This document shows positions 41,619-50,419 of a stretch of DNA of 64,000 bases, one piece after another. The notes beneath the pieces were generated by a model, which saw nothing but the letters and a program-made list of their open reading frames with translations, made no database searches and was not told where the DNA came from. The stretch is from contig ONBH01000003.1 in NCBI GenBank assembly GCA_900316005.1, forward strand, positions 1 through 64,000, in the 5' to 3' direction. The translations under genes were made by a program, and so were the position numbers. Each line of letters starts with the position of its first letter. Within the stretch, counting starts at the first letter, position 1. The stretch is from an uncultured Bacteroidales bacterium (GTDB taxonomy: Bacteria; Bacteroidota; Bacteroidia; Bacteroidales; Paludibacteraceae).

Positions 41619-43775
41619 TTAGCGGACTACCTGTCCCTGCACGTTGTATTTCTTACCGTTGCGGTAGATATAGAGCACGCCGTTCTCCAGCGCCTTCAGG
41701 GCTTCCTTGCCTTCGATGGCGATTTCCTCCAGTCCTTCGGGTTCAATGGGTTCGGGTTCGCCCCAATAACCGGTACTGCAGTCTGCGCCGGCTTCACCCC
41801 AACCGGTGATGGTGTAGATGAGCGAGGGATCGATAGCGAGTTTGTCGGTATGATTCCATACATACTCCATCGCGGGCTCTTCTGCCTCGGGGTTCAGACG
41901 ACCGAAGGCGATGCTGTCGGCGTCAGCCGGAATCATCGTGCTAACGGTATCGGTACCTACCATCCAGTCGGTGAACACGCAGTTCTCCTCCATGGTCTCG
42001 CCTTCGTTCCAAACGACAGCGGCGAACTTGGCGCCATCCTTATCCCATACGCCGGGAACCAGACGAACCTCAACCATCTCAACGGGTTCGATTGTGCCGG
42101 GACGACCTATCAGATGAACGCGCAGCAGCGTGTCAGCAGGTATAAACCAGAACATCAGCGTGTCACCGGCCTGCGGAACAAAGTTATTGGCAATATCCCA
42201 ATCACTCTCGGCAAACCAGATAGCGCCATTGTCCTCAGCTACGGTATTGACATTCACACCGGTACCACCGTACACATCCACATACTGCCAAATCTCACCG
42301 GGCAGGGCTTCCATCAGCTGCCAGGTCCAGTCAGCAGCTCCGTTCCAGTTGTTCTTAATATAATAGTTCTCTGCTGGTTGCGGCTCTACCCCGGAACGAC
42401 CGAGCACCTCGGCAGCCAAGGTGTGCATACCAATCGTGAACGTAAAGAGCACGGTGTCACCGGCTTGCGGTACACGGCCACCGATGCCGATAGCCATATC
42501 GGCAACCGTAAACCACATGGAACCATTATCGCTTTGTTCAGTGTTGATATTCACGCCGGTACCGCCAAAGACTCCCGTGTAGGTACAAGCCAAACTGTCG
42601 GCAGTCCAAGCCATCGGTTGCCATGTCCAGTCAACAGCGCCGTCCCAGTTGTTCTTGATGTAGTAGTTCACTTCGATGGGTTGCGGTTCAACGCCCGAGG
42701 TAGTATCCTCTTCGGCAATGATGGTAATGGTGGCCACACCTTCTACCAGCGTCATCGCCAGAGTCACATTGGCAAACACACCGTTCACAACCATGTTGTT
42801 GGCTGCCCACTCTGCCATTACGTAAGGCACGCCTGCACTTACCTGTGCACTTTGGTCGTTGGCACCGTAGCTCAACGAACTCCAGTCACCGCGGACAGTC
42901 ATAATCTTGAACTCGCCGTACAGCGAATCCATCGCCAGCGTGTAAGCGGTATCGGCATTGGTGAACTCAATGGCGGTTTCCGGATCCCAGCCGTTGTTCG
43001 TACCTACATAGTAGAAGTGGTACTCAGGCACGGCAAACGTACCCTCAATCTTGAAGAGGTTCGCGTTGTAAATAAAGGTCACATCACCTGCCACATTCAG
43101 CGTGAAGATGATATTGCCCCACGAGTTGGTGGTAATACCGGCGGTAACGGGTTCCGTCAGCGCACTGTAGCCAATCCATTGGTCATCAGGGGTGATGAGC
43201 TTCATCTCGTACGTTCCGGCAGCAAGGTTCAGCGTCAGGGTGTCGCCGTACGATACATAGGCGTCATCTTTATTCCAAGCCGACTTGCCTGCGCCAACGA
43301 AAGCATCATCACCGGTCAGGTAGAAACGCGGCGTAGCGGGATCGGGTGTACCGGTCGTATCCTGCGGTTGCGGTTCAATGCTCGCGCCATAGGTGGACCA
43401 TGTTCCGCCGATTTGACTCCAACCGTCGTTCAGCGTGAAGCAGTTGAATGCGCTGTCGGGCATGGTCAGGTCAACGGTCTGATCCCATTTGTCAGTCCAG
43501 TTTCCAGCCGTAGCCGTGCTATTCAGGCGGACGAAAATGAGGTTGGGGAACGTGTCGGGAACAGTAGTGGTATAGACATCGGTCTCACCGGCTACGGCCG
43601 TCATAATGTCAGACCAGCCGTTCGTATTGGTACCATTGTCATAATAGTACACCACGAACTTGGCATCGGCCTGTGTCCAGTTCGAGTTGGGCAGGAAGTA
43701 AAAAGTCCTGTCGGCCCAAATCATCATGCTCATAGCGAGCATGAGGCACAAAGATACAATCTTTTTCATACGCAA
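41619..43775 (-). CDS. Secreted multimodular starch-binding protein
   Basis: 718 residues with signal peptide (MRMKKIVSLCLMLAMSMMIWA). Order of modules: NWTQADAKFVVYYYDNG module (about 22-130), FYLTGDDAFVGAGKSAW module (about 148-250), SusE/F-like module (FYYVGTNNGWDPETAIEF, about 255-350), two YYIKNNWNG(A) modules (about 370-460 and 470-570), a second NWTQ-type module (VWDKDGAKFAAVVWNEG, about 580-680), and the tail LENGVLYIYRNGKKYNVQGQ. No catalytic domain. It is a sister of the interrupted gene downstream. The modules resemble the starch-binding domains of SusE/SusF, so it probably holds starch at the cell surface; this is inference. Confidence 0.82.
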   Translation of the reverse strand: MRMKKIVSLCLMLAMSMMIWADRTFYFLPNSNWTQADAKFVVYYYDNGTNTNGWSDIMTAVAGETDVYTTTVPDTFPNLIFVRLNSTATAGNWTDKWDQTVDLTMPDSAFNCFTLNDGWSQIGGTWSTYGASIEPQPQDTTGTPDPATPRFYLTGDDAFVGAGKSAWNKDDAYVSYGDTLTLNLAAGTYEMKLITPDDQWIGYSALTEPVTAGITTNSWGNIIFTLNVAGDVTFIYNANLFKIEGTFAVPEYHFYYVGTNNGWDPETAIEFTNADTAYTLAMDSLYGEFKIMTVRGDWSSLSYGANDQSAQVSAGVPYVMAEWAANNMVVNGVFANVTLAMTLVEGVATITIIAEEDTTSGVEPQPIEVNYYIKNNWDGAVDWTWQPMAWTADSLACTYTGVFGGTGVNINTEQSDNGSMWFTVADMAIGIGGRVPQAGDTVLFTFTIGMHTLAAEVLGRSGVEPQPAENYYIKNNWNGAADWTWQLMEALPGEIWQYVDVYGGTGVNVNTVAEDNGAIWFAESDWDIANNFVPQAGDTLMFWFIPADTLLRVHLIGRPGTIEPVEMVEVRLVPGVWDKDGAKFAAVVWNEGETMEENCVFTDWMVGTDTVSTMIPADADSIAFGRLNPEAEEPAMEYVWNHTDKLAIDPSLIYTITGWGEAGADCSTGYWGEPEPIEPEGLEEIAIEGKEALKALENGVLYIYRNGKKYNVQGQVVR

Positions 43776-43824
43776 ACAAATTTGGTTAATATTTTTTTCG
43801 TTAGTATGTTATTACGTCATGACC

Positions 43825-44712
43825 TTAGCGGAGGTATTTCCTTCCGTTCTGGATGACGATTCCGTGGTACGTGGCATCAACGGCTTCGCCCAGGATGTTG
43901 AACATCGGGCTTTCGGTGTCGATGGTTTGTACCTCGTCAAGTGCGCTTTCTTCGTCGCTGTCCACCAGTTTCTTGCCAGGCAGTTCCTCGGTGGAGAGTT
44001 CAAAGGTGCCGTCCTCGTTGTCGTAGAGGTAGAAGGTAACCGAACCTTCGGGCACGCCGAATTTCTGCTGACCGTCTTTGGTCAGGGTAGCGTGCGTCAC
44101 GCCCGAAACAAACTCGGTGGTCATGTAGCCCACACCCACTTTCTGACCCTTGTCGCACACCAGAATGAAGAAATAACCCATGTTATAGGCATCGCCGGTG
44201 AAGGTGTACTCCAGGATACCGTTCTCGAAGAGTTCATCGTAGGTGGGTTGCTCAATGTCCACGCCGTTGCAGTAGCCCTTCAGGTAGTAATCCTTAGCGC
44301 CACCTCCGGGTTGGGGGTCGCCGCCTTTACCTCCGCCGCCGATTTCTTCGCCATCGCCACAATCGGTACCGTTGCCGATATAGAGTTCGTCGGCCTGGTA
44401 TTTGAGTTTGATATAAAAGTCGTAGCAGCCATCGGCGCTAATATCGTAGCGGTCGTTATTCAGCGTAAAGCCATCTACGGAAGCCGTATTCAGCGTTACC
44501 GCCCAAGCTGCCTCATGGTCCTTGTCATAGAGTTGGCAGTAGTCACCAGCGCTCACCTCCACGTGAGCCAGGTATTGGGTGAAACCCTCAAACTCATCGA
44601 CTAATGTTCCTTCGTAATAGGTATGCCCGTTTACCAATATTCCATAACTCTGGGCAAAGGTCATTACAGAAAACAGCATCGCTGTCAGTAAATAAACAAA
44701 TTTTTTCATCAT
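43825..44712 (-). CDS. Secreted protein with a conserved N-terminal YGILVNG module
   Basis: 295 residues with signal peptide ending TFAQ. Residues about 22-120 (YGILVNGHTYYEGTLVDEF... YDISADGCYDFYIKLKYQ...) are about 60-70 per cent identical to the start of the 1,188-residue amylase encoded two genes upstream. A glycine-rich linker (GGGGKGGDPQPGGGAK) leads to a second beta domain (about 140-250). The tail MFNILGEAVDATYHGIVIQN followed by GRKYLR matches the Bacteroidales C-terminal sorting style. No enzyme domain is seen. A role as accessory starch-binding protein is inferred. Confidence 0.75.
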   Translation of the reverse strand: MMKKFVYLLTAMLFSVMTFAQSYGILVNGHTYYEGTLVDEFEGFTQYLAHVEVSAGDYCQLYDKDHEAAWAVTLNTASVDGFTLNNDRYDISADGCYDFYIKLKYQADELYIGNGTDCGDGEEIGGGGKGGDPQPGGGAKDYYLKGYCNGVDIEQPTYDELFENGILEYTFTGDAYNMGYFFILVCDKGQKVGVGYMTTEFVSGVTHATLTKDGQQKFGVPEGSVTFYLYDNEDGTFELSTEELPGKKLVDSDEESALDEVQTIDTESPMFNILGEAVDATYHGIVIQNGRKYLR

Positions 44713-44720
44713 TGTATGAT

Positions 44721-46544
44721 TTAGTATGGTTCATTCAAAAACTTATGTCCGTTCTGGATGACAATGCCGCGATAGTTCTCATCTACCAGTTGGCCCATGA
44801 GGTTATAGACCGGTTCAGCCCAGTTGAGAACAGGTTCTGTCATCAGATTCTGTTCCAGTGCATCGTCGATGATGGGTTTGGTAGTAGAATAATACATCGC
44901 ATAGCCGTCACCCTTGGAGGCGAGCAGGAAGCCCTCGGGCTGCGTCTTGGTGGCCGATGAGCCGAGGTAGAGGATAACCTGACCGTACTTGCCATCGATG
45001 GTAGCCTCGTAGTAACCATTACCGGCTGTTTCGGTCATTTGGCTCTCGCTATGGATACCGGCAGAACGACGTGCCAGCACCATTTTCTTAATCTCAGTCT
45101 TGTACTTCACCCAATGGGGATAGAAGACACAGGGTACACCGGGCAGGGATAGGATATAGGCGTTAGCCTGCAGCATCACCTTTTGGTTATTGATGGATGA
45201 GCCATCGTTTTTGCCCAAGATGTCGGTGGTGTTACCGCCGCGGGCAAAAGTGTCGTGATTGTCGATAAAGGTAACGGCATACTTGCTGTAGCCCAGACCG
45301 CGCAGACCGGCATTCTTGCACTTGGAGTAACTGCCCTTGGCGATACCATCGCGGATGGCATTGTACATATTTGAGAAATCGAAGGTCAGGGTGTTCTTCT
45401 GGGCATCGTTGATACGTGCCTTGAGGTTAGCGGCATTACCGTCCCAGTATTCCATGACGGAGAAATAGGGTTTGGCAGCGCTGACATAGTCGTTGATATG
45501 ACTGGTATGATAACCGCCGCAGTAATCAAAGCGGTAGCCGTCGTAGTTCATCACATTCTTCATCCACTTGAGGTACGCCTTGCACATATTCTGTACGTCG
45601 GTGTTCTTGTGGTCCCAGTCGCGTGCGGCCTCGTAGTTAGCCTCATGCTGGCCGTCGTCGAGGTTAGCGGTCTGGTTGCAGTTACCCTCGTCATCGCGTG
45701 TCACCCACGAGCTCTCGGGGCTGAACGAACCGTATTCGCCGAAGTTCATCGTGCGGTAGTCGCACCAGTTGCTCTTATTACCACAGTGGTTGATAACGAT
45801 ATCAGCCAACACACGCGTGCCCGCGTTATGTAAAGAGGAGATGAGCGTCTCTAATGCAGAACGTTTGCCCATGACGCAAGTCTGCGAGCTATAACTGGTA
45901 GGGATATACCCCATTCCGCTGGCTTCAGCCGAAGGCGGCAGCCAGACGAGGGTGAAGGTCTTACCTATCTCGCCAACCTGGCCGGTAAGCGTTTCCCACT
46001 TGGTATTGCCATAACCTTTGTCCTGATAACTCTCCCAGTAGAAAGCCTGCAGCATCACATCCATACACTCGGCGGGGACAGCTTTGTCGTAGTCCGTCGG
46101 GTCGATGGGTTCAGGGGGTTCCTCGCCGTAGGTGGACCAAACGCCCTCCGACTTGTCACCCTCGCCCATGGAGGTGATGGTAAAGAGATCCAATCCTTCG
46201 GTCACGATTAGGTCTTCGGTCTGGTGCCATTTCTGGTTCCAGTCCGGTTGCGTGGCCGTTGTGGCAAAACGGCAGAAGATGACCCGATCGCTTTCGTCGC
46301 TAAGGGTTACCTGCCAGAGCGAGCCCTCCACGCGTGTCATCCACGGCGTGAAGGTTCCGTTGCTGCCATCCTTCCAGTGCCAGACCGCAAACTTGTCTGC
46401 ACCATTGTTTTCCCAGAGGGCAGTACCGCCCGTATTGAGGTATAAGGTTCTGGCCTCGGCATTAAAGCTCGTGGCCAAGAACATCATACATAACGCCGTC
46501 GCGAATGATGACGAGACGGTCTTTGATAAGCACTTTATACACAT
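44721..46544 (-). CDS. Secreted alpha-amylase (GH13) with N-terminal binding module
   Basis: 607 residues from ATG 46544 (an ATG at 46565 is possible). The start region CLSKTVSSSFATALCMMFLA is a signal peptide ending SFNAEA. Residues about 33-145 are the NWTQ-type module found in the neighbouring binding proteins (DKFAVWHWKDG ... GVWSTY). The GH13 domain follows: WLPPSAEASGMGYIPTSY, ADIVINH, GYRFDYCGG (nucleophile Asp), VMEYWDG (Glu) and FIDNHDT (Asp), the pattern of plant-type alpha-amylases. The tail is VYNLMGQLVDENYRGIVIQN followed by GHKFLNEPY. The first 83 bases overlap the end of the upstream amylase gene. The substrate is starch. Confidence 0.9.
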   Translation of the reverse strand: MCIKCLSKTVSSSFATALCMMFLATSFNAEARTLYLNTGGTALWENNGADKFAVWHWKDGSNGTFTPWMTRVEGSLWQVTLSDESDRVIFCRFATTATQPDWNQKWHQTEDLIVTEGLDLFTITSMGEGDKSEGVWSTYGEEPPEPIDPTDYDKAVPAECMDVMLQAFYWESYQDKGYGNTKWETLTGQVGEIGKTFTLVWLPPSAEASGMGYIPTSYSSQTCVMGKRSALETLISSLHNAGTRVLADIVINHCGNKSNWCDYRTMNFGEYGSFSPESSWVTRDDEGNCNQTANLDDGQHEANYEAARDWDHKNTDVQNMCKAYLKWMKNVMNYDGYRFDYCGGYHTSHINDYVSAAKPYFSVMEYWDGNAANLKARINDAQKNTLTFDFSNMYNAIRDGIAKGSYSKCKNAGLRGLGYSKYAVTFIDNHDTFARGGNTTDILGKNDGSSINNQKVMLQANAYILSLPGVPCVFYPHWVKYKTEIKKMVLARRSAGIHSESQMTETAGNGYYEATIDGKYGQVILYLGSSATKTQPEGFLLASKGDGYAMYYSTTKPIIDDALEQNLMTEPVLNWAEPVYNLMGQLVDENYRGIVIQNGHKFLNEPY

Positions 46545-49500
46545 CGTCGTTTGTATTTTCAACACGTATTACATCGATATTCGTACCCTGGCAGTTGGGG
46601 TCGTAGATAGCGTCAGCTGCGTCAGCATTCCAACTATAGCAAGCATCTTCTTCGAGGAGGATATCCGACGACTGCTGGTTACTGCCGTTGTTGAAGATGA
46701 TGTTCACCGAGCGGTACTGCGGGTCGAACTGATAGGTATACCACTTGCCATCCTTGTCGGTCCATTTCTTACCAGGCCATCCGCCTAAGATAGCGGTGCT
46801 GGCACCATCGTTGGTCCAGGCATAGAGGTAAACCTTGCTCCAGGCAGCAGGGGCTTGGAACTTAACGATTAGCGGCGTTGTCTGCGGCTCGCGGTAGGTA
46901 TAATGACGCACCACGGTAGCCGTGCGCTCGGTGTCATTCTTGGCAAAGGCTTTTACGGTAGTTGTCGTGGTGATGTTTATCTCGCCCTCGCCATCGAATG
47001 AGTCGGAGTTCTCGTTGGGCTCGGAGCCATCGGTGGTGTAGTAGATCTTAGCAGTAGGATCGCCAATGGCTGTGAAATGCACATCGAGTCCGTTCACGTT
47101 ATCGCGGAAGATGCAGTCGGCCGGCGAAACCGCGAGGTCGAAGTCGATAGCGATGGGATCGTCGCAGTCAATCTCCATCTCGTTGTTGCCTTCCCACGTG
47201 TAGCATACATCGTATTCAGCCACAAGGTCTGCCGATTGAGCGCCATTCTTACCCTGGTTGATGATGAAATTGAGCTTGGTGATGGAGGCATCGAAAGTAT
47301 GGCTGTACCAGCCGTCAGCACCCTGATAAATCTCGGTACCGGGCCAGCCGGCGAGGAGTTGCGTAGCGCCATCCCAAGCAAAGAAGAAGACATGATCCCA
47401 ATCCGCGGGTTTGAGGAAGCGAACGGTGATACCACCTACCTGTGGTTCCTTATATTTATAGGTATAGACCTGTGTCTTGGAGCGTGCTGTACCACAGAGG
47501 GCGAATGCCTTCAGGGTGGTCGTCTCGTGGATGGTCAGCGTGCCGTTTTTGGTAAACGAAGCGGACTCGGTGGTAGGTTCGGTGCCATCGGTGGTGTAGT
47601 AGATAACCGGCTCGTCGCAAGTGCCGCCTACCGATTTCAGGGAGACAGTCAGGCCCTCTACGCTGTCGCGGAAGGTGGTATTACCCGGGGTCACGATGAG
47701 AGCGGGGGCTGCGTCGCCATTGACATGCACCCAAATCTTATAGCCATTACCTGAAGCATGGGCTGTGCAGCCATCAATACTGCTGCTGACCTTATCGCCC
47801 AACTGGAGAACGATGAAACCGTTCTTACCGGTGATGGTAGCCTGATAGCCGCCGGCGGACTTCTGCACGTCGGTCACACTACTCTCGCTATGTACGCCGG
47901 TCATATGGCGCGCCTCAATCATCTTCCTAATCTGCGATTTGAAGGTGTACCAGTGGGGATAGAAAACGCAGGGCACACCCGGCATGGAGAGGATATAGGC
48001 ATTGGCCTGCAGCACCTTGTCGCGCATGCCGGCAGACATCGAGTTGCCGTTGCCGCCAAACTCATTATTATCGCGCAGGAAGGAGTCGTGGCTATCCACG
48101 AAAGTAACGGCGTATTTGCTCAGTCCGGCACCAATCATTCCGGCTCCGCAGCCGCTGTAGTTGCCGCCTGCCATGCTATTATTGAATACCTCGTATTTGG
48201 TAGCGAAGTCAAAGGTCAGCGTGTTCCAGCCGGCGTCCTCCAAGCGGCTACGCAAAACCTGCGTATTGCCATCCCAGTACTCCATGACGGAGAAATAGGC
48301 ATCAGAAGCTGTGTTGTAGTCATTGATATGTCCGGTCCAGAATCCCTTGCAGTAGTCGTAGCGCCAGCCGTCAAAGCCGACCTCGTTGCGCATCCATTTC
48401 AGGTAAGCGCGGCACATCTCCTGCACCTGCGTATTGCGGTGGTCCCAGTCGCGTGCGGCTTCGTAGTTAGCCTCGCTGCCGTAGCCATCATCGGGGTAAG
48501 CATTCGCGCCCCTGGTGCAGCCCGTACCCTGCTGGCCCCATACCTCATCATTGCTGGTAATCCAAGTATTATCGGGTTCGAAGATACCGTAAGGGGTGAA
48601 GTTCATGGTGTAATAGTCGCACCAGCCGGACTTACCGCCGTTGTGGTTGATGACGATATCGGCAACGACCTTGGTATTCTGGTTATGCATGGCGTTGATG
48701 AACTTCACCAAGTCGCCCTTGCTGCCCCAAGCGCTCGAGAGGTTGCTGTACTGCAGAGGATGGTAGCCGGTACCGCCGCTGGACTGCGACGATGGCGGCA
48801 GCCAAACGAGGTCAAAATAGGCACCTATCTCGCCTGCCTGCTTGAGAAGGGTGGACCATTTGGTATCGTGGTAAGTAGTGGTACCCGGGTTCTCGGCTTT
48901 CTCTTCGAAGGAGTCGAAATAGAAGGCCTGCAACATCACGTCGGTGCATTGGCTCGGAACAGCAGTACCATAATGCGGCATGGTATCCACGTACATCTTC
49001 TCAACCGTCAGGCAGATTTTCGAGCCATCGAACTGAATAGTCACAGCACCCGTTGCGGAGGTTTGGAAGCAAACGTTACCATCGTTGTCGGTAGTATAAC
49101 CCGGCGTGCTGCATGCTGAAGACACCTCGGCATAGCCCCATTCGTTGGTCCAAGTGCCATCGGTAATCTTGAAAGCATAAGTACCTTTAGGCAGGGCAGG
49201 GTATGTGATTGTGCCGGTGCTATCAAGCGGGCAACCGTCCTCGTCCCAATTGAGGCCGCAGCACCAAGCCTTGCCAGCCTCGCCGTTACCAGCCAGGTAA
49301 TAGCCCTTGGACAGCGTATCCGGTGCCGCCATATGCTCAACTGTCAGGCAGATATTCGAGCCGTCAAAACTGATAGTCACGCTACCCGCGGAATCGGTAT
49401 TGAAGAGCACGTTATGGTCAGTATTATAATAGTAACCCGGTGTGCTGCATGCAGCAGAGACTGCATCGTATCCCCAGCTGTGGTCCCACGTACCGTCGGT

Positions 49501-50028
49501 AATCTTAAAGGCATAACTACCCGCCGGTAAGTTCGGGTACGTGATGGTATTCGTCAAGGTGTCAATGGGACAACCATCCGCTTCCCAACTAAGGCCGCAG
49601 CACCAGGCTTTGCCAGCCTCGCCGTTACCCGCCAGGTAGAAGCCGGAGGTCTGAACCGCGATAGGTTCACCCTCACCACAGTTACTGCCAGAGCCGATAT
49701 ACAACTCGTCAGCCTGATACTTCAACTTGATATAGAAATCATAGCATCCGCTGACGCTGATGTCATAACGATTTCCATTGCGCACGAATCCTGCCACGGA
49801 GGCATTATTCAGGTCAACTACCCAAGCCTGCGTGTTGGTGGCATCGTACAGCTGGCAATAATCGCCGGCATTAACCTGCACATGCGCGAGGTATTGGGTA
49901 TAGCCCTCAAACTCGTTGGTAAGTTCTCCGGCAAAATACGTGTTACCATTGACCAATATTCCATAATTTTGGCCAACCATCGTTACTGTAAATAGCATTG
50001 CTACTACCAAACAGAAATACTTTCTCAT
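46462..50028 (-). CDS. Large secreted multimodular alpha-amylase (GH13, CBM26, CHB_HEX_C-like domains)
   Basis: 1,188 residues, first gene of the starch cluster. Order: signal peptide (to MVGQ), YGILVNG module (about 22-120), two tandem CBM-like modules (FYLAGNGEAGKAWCCGLSW... and YYLAGNGEAGKAWCCGLNW..., about 130-345), GH13 barrel (about 355-760: WLPPSSQSSGGTGYHP, ADIVINHNGG, GWRYDYCKG, VMEYWDG, FVDSHDS, all catalytic acids present), then two units of a CHB_HEX_C-like domain (IYYTTDGTEPTTES...) each followed by a CBM26-like module (FFFAWDG...LAGWPGTEIY; LYAWTNDG...LGGWPGKKW). The tail is KVLIKDRLVIIRDGVMYDVL followed by GHEL. It hydrolyses alpha-1,4 links in raw starch outside the cell. Promoter: reverse copy of the 81-bp element (50074-50154). 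Confidence 0.92.
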   Translation of the reverse strand: MRKYFCLVVAMLFTVTMVGQNYGILVNGNTYFAGELTNEFEGYTQYLAHVQVNAGDYCQLYDATNTQAWVVDLNNASVAGFVRNGNRYDISVSGCYDFYIKLKYQADELYIGSGSNCGEGEPIAVQTSGFYLAGNGEAGKAWCCGLSWEADGCPIDTLTNTITYPNLPAGSYAFKITDGTWDHSWGYDAVSAACSTPGYYYNTDHNVLFNTDSAGSVTISFDGSNICLTVEHMAAPDTLSKGYYLAGNGEAGKAWCCGLNWDEDGCPLDSTGTITYPALPKGTYAFKITDGTWTNEWGYAEVSSACSTPGYTTDNDGNVCFQTSATGAVTIQFDGSKICLTVEKMYVDTMPHYGTAVPSQCTDVMLQAFYFDSFEEKAENPGTTTYHDTKWSTLLKQAGEIGAYFDLVWLPPSSQSSGGTGYHPLQYSNLSSAWGSKGDLVKFINAMHNQNTKVVADIVINHNGGKSGWCDYYTMNFTPYGIFEPDNTWITSNDEVWGQQGTGCTRGANAYPDDGYGSEANYEAARDWDHRNTQVQEMCRAYLKWMRNEVGFDGWRYDYCKGFWTGHINDYNTASDAYFSVMEYWDGNTQVLRSRLEDAGWNTLTFDFATKYEVFNNSMAGGNYSGCGAGMIGAGLSKYAVTFVDSHDSFLRDNNEFGGNGNSMSAGMRDKVLQANAYILSMPGVPCVFYPHWYTFKSQIRKMIEARHMTGVHSESSVTDVQKSAGGYQATITGKNGFIVLQLGDKVSSSIDGCTAHASGNGYKIWVHVNGDAAPALIVTPGNTTFRDSVEGLTVSLKSVGGTCDEPVIYYTTDGTEPTTESASFTKNGTLTIHETTTLKAFALCGTARSKTQVYTYKYKEPQVGGITVRFLKPADWDHVFFFAWDGATQLLAGWPGTEIYQGADGWYSHTFDASITKLNFIINQGKNGAQSADLVAEYDVCYTWEGNNEMEIDCDDPIAIDFDLAVSPADCIFRDNVNGLDVHFTAIGDPTAKIYYTTDGSEPNENSDSFDGEGEINITTTTTVKAFAKNDTERTATVVRHYTYREPQTTPLIVKFQAPAAWSKVYLYAWTNDGASTAILGGWPGKKWTDKDGKWYTYQFDPQYRSVNIIFNNGSNQQSSDILLEEDACYSWNADAADAIYDPNCQGTNIDVIRVENTNDDVYKVLIKDRLVIIRDGVMYDVLGHEL

Positions 50029-50073
50029 CGTTGTCGATTTATTATTAATTTATTAATTGCACTATTTAAGCCT

Positions 50074-50154
50074 GCAAATTTACTACAAATATCTGATATG
50101 TGCAAATTTTCTGACATTTTTTTATAAAATTAGCGTATAAACTATACATTTTAT
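50074..50154 (-). promoter_or_regulatory. 81-bp promoter element, copy 3 (amylase cluster)
   Basis: Minus strand: TTTG (50106-50103), 20-base spacer, TAAATTTG (50082-50075). The 37 bases 50074-50110 are an exact reverse complement of 50464-50500. An upstream dyad GTATA-3-TATAC lies at the same offset as the dyad in copy 1. The leader to ATG 50028 is about 40 bases. Confidence 0.75.
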
Positions 50155-50419
50155 CCGTTAGGAGGAGGATTGAGCATGAAAAATGAGAAAGCCGAACGTG
50201 GCTGGAGGTCGGTTAGCATCATGGTAGCAGAATGGAAGCAGAATGGATCGAGGATTGTCTAGGATTGGATTGAGTAAAGTCTAGGATTGACTCGAGAAAA
50301 GTCCGATTCAGACTCGATTTTCGTCCGAAATGGCATGGAAATGAGGGGGGAGTTTACGTCAAATGGCGGATGAGTGCGGGTAAAGGCGCGCAAGGAGAGA
50401 TTGGGAGGTATTTGGAGGG
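50155..50419. other. Noncoding region between divergent promoters
   Basis: No gene seen. It holds AGGATTG and CTCGAGAAAAGTC-like short repeats (about 50215-50330). It separates the amylase-cluster promoter from the ruvA promoter. Confidence 0.6.

Noticed and set aside
41850..43856. 668-residue plus-strand frame opposite the 718-residue protein, and the long frames at 8.2-17 kb and 46-49 kb (+)
   Set aside because: They mirror the minus-strand coding sequence, lack signal peptides or known motifs, and the minus-strand products have clear domains.
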